Shown one piece after another: positions 3,101 through 5,708 of a stretch of 5,708 nucleotides of DNA (position 1 is its first letter; each line of letters begins with the position of its first letter). This DNA comes from Roseiflexaceae bacterium (GTDB lineage Bacteria > Chloroflexota > Chloroflexia > Chloroflexales > Roseiflexaceae): assembly GCA_947462525.1 (NCBI GenBank), contig CANHPK010000123.1:1-5708 (forward strand), read 5' to 3'. A model generated the notes under the pieces. That model did no database searches and was not told the DNA's origin. It saw only the letters and a list, made by a program, of their open reading frames with translations. The translations under genes were made by a program, and so were the position numbers.

Positions 3101-5708
3101 TGTATGTGGTGAAATCGCGGATACGGTAGGTTTCGTCGTTGTCTGCGTCGATGGGAGAGGTATAGATGTACTGGAAGCGATCGCTCAACGGTGCGTTCAG
3201 TTCAATCGAACCGGTGCTCGCATTGCGGCTTTGGACCACTCGAACGGCACGAAGCATGTTGACGGACGTTGGTTCGACCCCGTTGGTCATGGCCTCGTCG
3301 TCATCCAGAATCAAGAGGTCATCGCCGCTGAAGCGCATTTTGTGTACGAAGCTGACTGCCTCGATGCTCCCAACCGAAGCAACATTGCCTTCGTTGGATA
3401 CACGCACCAATGTGACACCGCGGAACCCTTGGGCGATGGCAATGATGTCGCCACTTGCGGCTAATGAGAATGACGTATTTGCAATTTCGTATTCACGTTC
3501 CAACGAAATGTTGCCGGTTGCCGCAGCTCCTGGGTTGTAGACATTCAGCAAACTGATTTTCGCTGCCGGGGAACCAGCCGCGAAGGTACTCAAAATGGCC
3601 AGATATGCGTCGTTGGTTACCCCATCGACGGTTTTGGTTGTCAGCGCAGTTGCGGCAATCGAAGGCACATCTGTCCGTTGGATGGTGTATGTGTTGCGTA
3701 CACGCAATGACGCGCTGTTCGCAGCGATGTCGAAAATCGTCAGGGTGAAATCGCTCGTAGCCGAAACGGTGCTGATGGCATAGAGTCGGTCCTTGGCGGC
3801 ATTCACGATGAGATGCTGGACCGTGCCAGGGACGGTGATGGTGCCGACGACAGGTGAGTCTTCTTGTTGCGCATCGAGGATGTCTATGCGATTGAGGCTA
3901 CCCATGTAGGTGAAGCGTTGACCCGCGACGAGATCACTCGTGTTGGCGACGGGGAACGTCCCGCGACGGACGACTTCTGGGGTCTCTCCGAGCAGACAAT
4001 TCGCTTCGTATGCATTTGGCTCAATCGTTTTGCCGTCGAGTGCAGCAGTACGGCCACGATACCAGAGCGACGCTGGGTAGGCGAGTTGTGCCTGGATGCG
4101 CGCGCCACAAGGCGTCTGAATCATCAGCGGATCGAGGTTGCGATCCTCTACCCGGACACTATAGGTGTAGGTGCCGGTGGAACTGACGGATTGGGTGTTT
4201 GCGTCGATGCGTGGCGCAATGGTATCGATACGGCCCTTCCACAACAGCTTTTCACCCAATTGCCCGGTGGCATTCGCTTCGAGGTCTTCGGTAGCAGCTT
4301 GGAGTTCAACATCTGCCTCGGTATTGGCTGGGGCAGATTGCGCCCACGCATACCCGTCGGCACGTTCGCTGAGCGTCGTGCTCGTCCACCCCATGGTGGC
4401 CAATCCGGTGATGTCAGCAGGCGTTACTGCACGACGATAGACACGCACATCGTCCAAGCTCCCGACAAAGCCCTCGCCGATAGTGACGTGTGGTGCGACC
4501 ATGACTTGGACTTCGGGCAAGCCGAGGCTTGCGGTTTTGTCGAGTTGGATCGAAAGGTAGCGACCAAGGGTATTCGCCGGCGGAACCAAATTCGTTGGTG
4601 TGCCTGCGGGGTTGCTCTGGTAGCTGAACCAGCTGCTCTGTGCGCGGAGCACGTCGTCACTGGTGCCCGTGTCTGCAGGGTATGCGCTGCTCGACAGCAT
4701 GGTGTTGTAGTTCGACAGTACGCTCGCTATTGCACTGGAGTCGGTGCGATTGTATATGTTCACTCCAACCACCGGGTATTGTCCCCCCAGGTCGAGTCGC
4801 CACCATGGTCGTGACTCTATGGATGTTTGTGCAGTTGTTGCATCTGCATCAATCCCCGACGTATTGTTATCAACCGCCTTGCTCGGCACACCTGCCGCAG
4901 TTGTTGATTGCGTTGCAGATGCGCTTCGTGACGGAGCGATGTTGTATGGTGCGACCGTGCGCGTGGCAGCCGTGATGGCTGTCGTTGCCACACTCGCGCC
5001 ATTGATGTAGAGCGTCGCAGTCGTGCCATTTGCCGAGACCAATACGTGATACGGGGCGGTATAGGTCGTTGGCGCGGTCAACGTGAATCCTAATCCTGCG
5101 ACAACGATACGCCCGCTGACGAGCGAAATGCTGTATGCAGTGGTCGAAAGCCCCGCAGTAGCGCTAATCAACGATGCATTGGTGCTCGTCTGTTTGGTTA
5201 CCCACGTGCTGATGCTCCATGGTTCGCTCGACGACCGTGGCATGCTCAATCCACGCAGATCGGTCGTGCGCACACGGTCGTTGCCGTCAAAGACCAGAGC
5301 ACCAGCGCCGACGTACCCGGCTTCGTTGCGTAGTTGTGCGTCGCTGCTGTCAAAGACACTGGTGTTTGCATACCCGGAGTCATCAACTGCGATGGCCCCC
5401 GGCGCTATGGTGCGGCTATCGAATGCCTGATAGAGCACAGGGTCGAATCCATAGACGATAGAACTCCGTTCGCTCGTCGTCAGTGTGCGGTTGAAGAGCG
5501 TCAAATCATCGATGGCGAGATTGACGGCACTCGTCGCATTTTTGCTTCCGATGACGAGGGTGCCAGCGCTGAAGTTGCCCGACAGAGATGCGGTCCCTGC
5601 GGCAATCCCATCGATGAACAATGTATACACCGTCAGCTCTGCTGACGCATTGGCAGACAGGCTGAGGTGCTGCCATTCGTTGGGCAGTAGCGCAACCGTC
5701 GAGGTGAT
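1..5708 (-). CDS. Giant multidomain secreted/cell-surface protein (LamG, F-type lectin-like, beta-propeller, Ig-like, DOMON-like), partial at both ends
   Basis: One frame runs from 5708 to 3 with 1902 sense codons and no stop; two bases of a further codon remain at positions 1-2. No start, signal peptide, anchor or stop is inside the window, so both termini are missing. The translation is a chain of beta-rich extracellular modules: LamG tail, LamG split by a fucolectin-like domain, linker, Ig-like domain split by a propeller, three Ig/FN3-like domains, a DOMON/CBM9-like domain, a DUF11-like region and further Ig-like domains. Domain boundaries are marked by linkers such as IDTIAPRI, VDLTAPTV, IDTVAPVI and IDSDAPSQ. 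No catalytic domain is recognised. Known roles of these folds are glycan or protein binding and spacing, so I infer a surface adhesin, sheath or contact protein. The exact ligand is unknown. Composition is Thr/Ser/Ala rich and Cys poor (ten Cys), typical of exported bacterial proteins. The uninterrupted frame together with recognisable domain motifs along its length makes the coding call very secure. Confidence 0.97.
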   Translation of the reverse strand, partial: MTSTVALLPNEWQHLSLSANASAELTVYTLFIDGIAAGTASLSGNFSAGTLVIGSKNATSAVNLAIDDLTLFNRTLTTSERSSIVYGFDPVLYQAFDSRTIAPGAIAVDDSGYANTSVFDSSDAQLRNEAGYVGAGALVFDGNDRVRTTDLRGLSMPRSSSEPWSISTWVTKQTSTNASLISATAGLSTTAYSISLVSGRIVVAGLGFTLTAPTTYTAPYHVLVSANGTTATLYINGASVATTAITAATRTVAPYNIAPSRSASATQSTTAAGVPSKAVDNNTSGIDADATTAQTSIESRPWWRLDLGGQYPVVGVNIYNRTDSSAIASVLSNYNTMLSSSAYPADTGTSDDVLRAQSSWFSYQSNPAGTPTNLVPPANTLGRYLSIQLDKTASLGLPEVQVMVAPHVTIGEGFVGSLDDVRVYRRAVTPADITGLATMGWTSTTLSERADGYAWAQSAPANTEADVELQAATEDLEANATGQLGEKLLWKGRIDTIAPRIDANTQSVSSTGTYTYSVRVEDRNLDPLMIQTPCGARIQAQLAYPASLWYRGRTAALDGKTIEPNAYEANCLLGETPEVVRRGTFPVANTSDLVAGQRFTYMGSLNRIDILDAQQEDSPVVGTITVPGTVQHLIVNAAKDRLYAISTVSATSDFTLTIFDIAANSASLRVRNTYTIQRTDVPSIAATALTTKTVDGVTNDAYLAILSTFAAGSPAAKISLLNVYNPGAAATGNISLEREYEIANTSFSLAASGDIIAIAQGFRGVTLVRVSNEGNVASVGSIEAVSFVHKMRFSGDDLLILDDDEAMTNGVEPTSVNMLRAVRVVQSRNASTGSIELNAPLSDRFQYIYTSPIDADNDETYRIRDFTTYSTGDLMIIGNSSSNSLYSRIAMLDISTDSPAIRADHSFDLAGTRLLVAARNDVMVLAPGTSTTQTLSAFQVSDRRIVTRACDRVGNCATKSATARSMPFILNAIPTTNAVTILNQQAVYTDTTQLAQIRGIAPDGVTALQLFIDNSPAAPAWNTSGSDVQTQVEATFPWTATAGIHEVKAQLTAGATIVTTTPMSVSVDLTAPTVSSGAATIGLRNIIDGMVEVSGVITDDTGLSMMSVEEVSSGTQLPVTLVNTVTPARTVTTWKAYYLQQDTSIRTISVRVSATDRAGRTTTGTSSYTIDTVAPVISAPAFAVQAGSTVTPITAGTTITRTTGVNLVANWAAIIDISAIAATQVDYTVETITQTLKYSLPVTGLRSTALNTREASKITGMVRSRDAVGNESVTPLGTIYVDSATTPDYTPIDSTDPYRGFINRGCAALGTDSRSTVYGSQQFSTTWDEQALRINWNGANWDADGDLFVYFDSTAGGTVNAYQPTQFTTSIIDTIATGNAWMFLPTDMAGRTTARVSPASQTNWMTRLAAAQAGTRTGTIEGADYALHITSKTEAALMRWDGTQWTSTAAPYTLVHSISNGVLHTDIRIPFASIGYTATTPFGLLAVATDDRRLLPWATFPTTNPVRTELGGKKIVITPLLNSYSWPRLSANVCGRTSAQTADNVQIDATLTSSSASVSTRGIADNISNADPNAIAQAIAVTAPICAQIPTEPWCVAAAQVSGTIDAGSTVLQGLESLLVTQQTPRIGSGSVVTYTLTLRNLSTRPSKPIYGVLNTYGGIWITSPNTGTEGIVGGGNYTFHSVQNANQRDYVSIKVNSIPASSTRTILIRTLIDPLKSSASATDRKSSAEIGKLELRLTDSDTALGVDNARTVEWLNSAVRIDSDAPSQIVPDAQTIVRVGKTRISGRVTDDSVVSNVTMQLYSNTSAARTSINCGPAVAGAWQCLLNVPASWGMVYYRVRAADIYGQLSPWTEWYRGAIDRDTPSYALSDTTASMLTNAYLGGTSINLTGVISDASSLAKL
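126..425 (-). other. Bacterial Ig-like domain with internal cysteine pair
   Basis: Residues 1762-1861. Linker IDSDAPSQIV opens it; then KTRISGRVTDDSVVSNVTM (1782-1800), the same 'xxGxvtDdxxvxxvxv' strand pair as the domain at 2196-2501. Cys1815 and Cys1825 sit ten residues apart in INCGPA and AWQCLL and probably pair across a hairpin. The closing strand is YYRVRAADIYGQLSPW (1837-1852), then EWYRGAIDRDTP. About 100 aa, complete. Confidence 0.75.
402..425 (-). repeat. Degenerate interdomain linker repeat, '(I/V)D-x-x-(A/T)-P'
   Basis: This is one of five or six protein-level copies of an eight-residue linker at the start of each Ig-like domain: IDTIAPRI (4206-4229), VDLTAPTV (2487-2510), IDTVAPVI (2178-2201), IDSDAPSQ (402-425), IDRDTPSY (108-131), and a weaker VDSATTPDY (1842-1868) before the DOMON-like domain. 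The coding sequences differ, so this is conserved at protein level rather than recent duplication. The copies mark domain boundaries and support the segmentation used here. Confidence 0.7.
426..1133 (-). other. DUF11-like 'conserved repeat' region with Cys-containing lead-in
   Basis: Residues 1526-1761. The first part (1526-1610) holds three cysteines (1534, 1586, 1595) and a polar stretch QIDATLTSSSASVSTRGIAD, with a segment PICAQIPTEPWCVAAA at 1584-1599. The second part has SVVTYTLTLRNLS at 1631-1643, the 'vxYtltvxNxg' strand of DUF11-type surface repeats, a Gly-rich turn NTGTEGIVGGGNYTF (1666-1680), and IPASSTRTILIRTLIDP (1699-1715), the typical 'l.pGxsxtixixvxvd' strand. It ends with KLELRLTDSDTALGVDN (1733-1749), which returns to the next Ig linker. 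Such repeats are structural spacers in bacterial exported proteins. Assignment rests on strand patterns only. Confidence 0.5.
1134..1823 (-). other. DOMON / CBM9-like beta-sandwich domain
   Basis: Residues 1296-1525. Key segments: ALRINWNGANWDADGD (1331-1346) leading into LFVYFDSTAGGT (1347-1358), the 'GDLfxYxDtxxGG' strand seen in CBM9/DOMON-like domains of giant bacterial surface proteins; DYALHITSKTEAALMRWDG (1424-1442), a 'ADYxLxvxs' strand with 'xRWdGxxW'; HTDIRIPFASIG (1464-1475), the 'xxxipxxxlG' hallmark of this fold; and PFGLLAVATDD with LLPWATFPTTNP (1494-1505). Aspartates 1342, 1344, 1346 and 1352 could form a metal site. The family commonly binds sugars or haem; I cannot say which here. 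It follows an Ig/FN3-like domain and precedes a DUF11-like region. Cys1306 and Cys1534 flank it, with none between. Confidence 0.6.
1860..2195 (-). other. Ig-like / fibronectin type III-like domain
   Basis: Residues 1172-1283. The core VNLVANWAAIIDISAIAATQ (1205-1224) followed by VDYTVETIT and KYSLPVTGL resembles an FN3-type 'vxWxxxxDxsGixxyxv' layout more than the neighbouring Ig repeats. It ends with KITGMVRSRDAVGNES (1257-1272), the 'xaRDaxGN' strand, and a linker IYVDSATTPDY. About 112 aa. No cysteine. Probably another spacer; the exact sub-fold is uncertain. Confidence 0.6.
2196..2501 (-). other. Bacterial Ig-like domain
   Basis: Residues 1070-1171. It starts with the linker TAPTV, shows VEVSGVITDDTGLSMMSVE (1091-1109), the 'vxGxvtDdxgvxxvxv' strand pair characteristic of bacterial Ig-like repeats, and ends with ISVRVSATDRAGRTTT (1148-1163) and SYTIDTVAP (1167-1175). 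The 'xRVxAxDxxGxxxx' closing strand recurs in several domains of this protein. Spacer role inferred. Confidence 0.75.
2502..2810 (-). other. Bacterial Ig-like domain
   Basis: Residues 967-1069, about 100 aa, the normal size. Visible strands include AQIRGIAPDGVTALQLFID (995-1013), where 'xxGxAxD...vqxxxD' is common in bacterial Ig-like repeats, then FPWTATAGIHEVKAQL (1036-1051), the 'W....Gxhxvxaxa' strand, and MSVSVDLTAPTV (1063-1074) running into the next linker. No cysteine. Likely a spacer in the stalk. Confidence 0.65.
2820..4229 (-). other. Ig-like domain interrupted by an inserted beta-propeller
   Basis: Residues 494-963. It begins with the interdomain linker IDTIAPRI, then strands at 513-521 (TYTYSVRVE) and the segment around IQTPCGARIQ (530-539) and EANCLLGE (568-575). 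The ordinary closing Ig strand 'vxRAxDxxGNxxxxxA' appears only at 946-963 (VTRACDRVGNCATKSATA), about 370 residues later. The intervening 592-938 looks like a separate propeller. Four cysteines (534, 571, 950, 956) lie in the host portions and none in the insert, as expected if disulfides lock the split Ig fold. That one domain is split is an inference from strand order; an alternative is two incomplete or divergent Ig domains flanking the propeller. Confidence 0.55.
2895..3935 (-). other. Beta-propeller-like repeat domain (LVIVD-like blades)
   Basis: Residues 592-938. Six imperfect units of about 40-60 residues can be laid out, each with a strand like 'xIxIxDv' followed by 'p..vgs..v.g....lxvxxdrLyai': NRIDILDA at 606-613 with RLYAIS at 641-646; TLTIFDIA at 655-662 with AYLAILS; AKISLLNVYNP at 716-726 with DIIAIA at 754-759; GVTLVRVS at 764-771 with DDLLILD; LRAVRVV at 819-825 with DLMIIG; RIAMLDIS at 888-895 with DVMVLA at 921-926. 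A last strand LSAFQVS (935-941) could close a seventh blade with 593-602 (LVAGQRFTYM). The pattern resembles LVIVD-type propellers. No enzymatic motif is visible; such propellers usually bind proteins or glycans. Confidence 0.6.
4230..4409 (-). other. Linker module between LamG and Ig-like domains
   Basis: Residues 434-493. After the LamG closing strand comes a segment with DGYAWAQSAPAN (451-462), DVELQAATEDLEANA (466-480) and LLWKGRID (488-495). The pattern of an aromatic start, a Pro, a 'VELQ..xxD' strand and a terminal W-x-G-x-I-D resembles the last strands of an Ig-like domain; a similar ending, EWYRGAIDRDTP, occurs at 1854-1865 near the other end of the window. It is too short for a full domain and may be an edge hairpin that packs on the LamG. 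No independent function is claimed. Confidence 0.5.
4410..5438 (-). other. LamG jellyroll domain, interrupted by an inserted lectin-like domain
   Basis: Residues 91-433. The first segment (91-252) has the LamG opening VLYQAFDS, the motif GAGALVFDGNDRV at 134-146, EPWSISTWV at 162-170, and the late hairpin TLYINGASVATT at 232-243. In an ordinary LamG the 'IG...GFxGxLDDVRVYnRaLs' strands follow within about 20 residues. Here they appear only at 408-429 (VTIGEGFVGSLDDVRVYRR), about 150 residues later, after a complete fucolectin-like domain. The two halves together make one full jellyroll. The host domain has no cysteine. Confidence 0.85.
4497..4946 (-). other. F-type lectin / fucolectin-like (F5/8 type C-related) domain nested in LamG
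   Basis: Residues 255-404, about 150 aa, the usual length of the fucolectin/tachylectin-4/pentraxin-1 family. Family landmarks in order: NIAPSRSASATQSTT at 256-270 (typical 'NvA..g.AtQSs'), PSKAVDNNTSG at 275-285 (typical 'kAvDGNt'), RPWWRLDLGG at 300-309 (typical 'pWWrVDLg'), VNIYNRTD at 316-323, and a closing GRYLSIQLDK...LPEVQVMV at 382-404. D280, N282 and E399 align with calcium-ligand positions known from eel agglutinin. The usual sugar-contacting His appears to be Gln294 and the usual second Arg/Lys appears to be Ala328, while Arg321 and Asp323 remain. The family's cysteines are absent. I infer a structurally intact domain whose sugar specificity, if any, is not classical fucose binding. 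Confidence 0.85.
5466..5708 (-). other. C-terminal part of a LamG / concanavalin-A-like jellyroll domain
   Basis: Residues 1-81 contain the last strands of a LamG fold: NEWQHLSLSA (the usual 'W-H-hydrophobic' strand), then TLFIDGIAAGTA matching the common 'LYVDGxxVGT' hairpin, then GTLVIGS, and finally IDDLTLFNRTLTTSE, the hallmark closing 'xDDvrlynRaLs..E' strand and helix start. The N-terminal half lies beyond position 5708. LamG domains typically bind glycans or proteins, often with calcium; no binding site can be read from this fragment. It directly precedes a second LamG domain, so the protein has at least two in tandem. Confidence 0.85.

Noticed and set aside
3114..3149. Dockerin or thrombospondin type 3 calcium repeat
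   Set aside because: Only a single DxDxD loop is present, without the paired repeat or helices of a dockerin, so it is better treated as an isolated possible calcium loop in the propeller.
2286..3464. Other plus-strand open frames (2286-2816, 2994-3464) as a possible divergent operon
   Set aside because: Same antisense register and same lack of domain content; the opposing minus-strand frame encodes continuous Ig-like and propeller sequence.
4783..4789. Run of six G on the coding strand (G GGG GGA in frame) resembling a -1 frameshift heptamer
   Set aside because: The zero frame continues through the conserved WWRLDLGGQ motif and stays open for another 1590 codons. No stimulatory structure was recognised and the run is explained by two Gly codons in a conserved motif.
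3864..4814. Plus-strand open frame of about 316 codons
   Set aside because: It lies fully opposite recognisable LamG, lectin-like and Ig-like coding sequence, is in exact antisense register, has a Cys/Arg-rich composition without domain motifs, and is explained by scarce TTA/CTA/TCA codons in the real gene.
5241..5243. In-frame ATG (residue 156) as a possible gene start
   Set aside because: It falls in the middle of the LamG domain, upstream sequence in the same frame encodes conserved LamG strands, and there is no convincing ribosome binding site.
1..5708. Phage tail fibre or secretion-system effector
   Set aside because: LamG and Ig-like domains also occur in phage proteins, but the DUF11-like and DOMON-like modules, the IDTxAP linkers and the absence of any phage-type neighbours or toxin motif favour a cellular surface protein. 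The termini would be needed to exclude this fully.

Overview
The whole window lies inside one protein-coding gene on the minus strand. Read from position 5708 down to position 3, one frame stays open for 1902 codons without a stop, and neither the true start nor the true stop is present. The fragment alone would weigh roughly 200 kDa, so the full protein is a giant. It is rich in Thr, Ser, Ala, Asp and Val, has few Lys and only ten Cys, and has no membrane span in the visible part. It is built from beta-rich extracellular modules. This composition and domain choice indicate a secreted or cell-surface protein, probably an adhesin, sheath or glycan-contact protein. No gene symbol is recognised.

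Layout, protein N to C (high to low coordinates): the tail of a LamG/concanavalin-A-like jellyroll (5466-5708); a second LamG jellyroll (4410-5438) interrupted by an F-type-lectin/fucolectin-like domain (4497-4946); a short linker module (4230-4409); an Ig-like domain (2820-4229) interrupted by an apparent beta-propeller (2895-3935); three further Ig/FN3-like domains (1860-2810); a DOMON/CBM9-like beta-sandwich (1134-1823); a region resembling a DUF11-type 'conserved repeat' module (426-1133); one complete Ig-like domain (126-425); and the start of another (1-125). Residue numbers in this report count from the first codon in the window (residue n begins at 5711-3n), not from the true N-terminus.

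The most notable point is architectural. At least two domains appear to be inserted inside other domains, with the host fold resuming after the insert, rather than strung in tandem. The lectin-like insert seems to keep its calcium-site residues but to lack the canonical fucose-binding residues.

Organism: a bacterium of moderate GC (mid-50s per cent by eye). Giant LamG / Ig-like / DOMON-like chains with 'IDTxAP' linkers recall surface proteins of Chloroflexota such as the Chloroflexus and Herpetosiphon groups. This is recognition from memory, not a search result, and is held with low to moderate confidence.

There is no intergenic stretch. I see no promoter, ribosome binding site, terminator, RNA gene, mobile element, CRISPR array or long nucleotide repeat. 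All other open frames on either strand are shadows of this gene.
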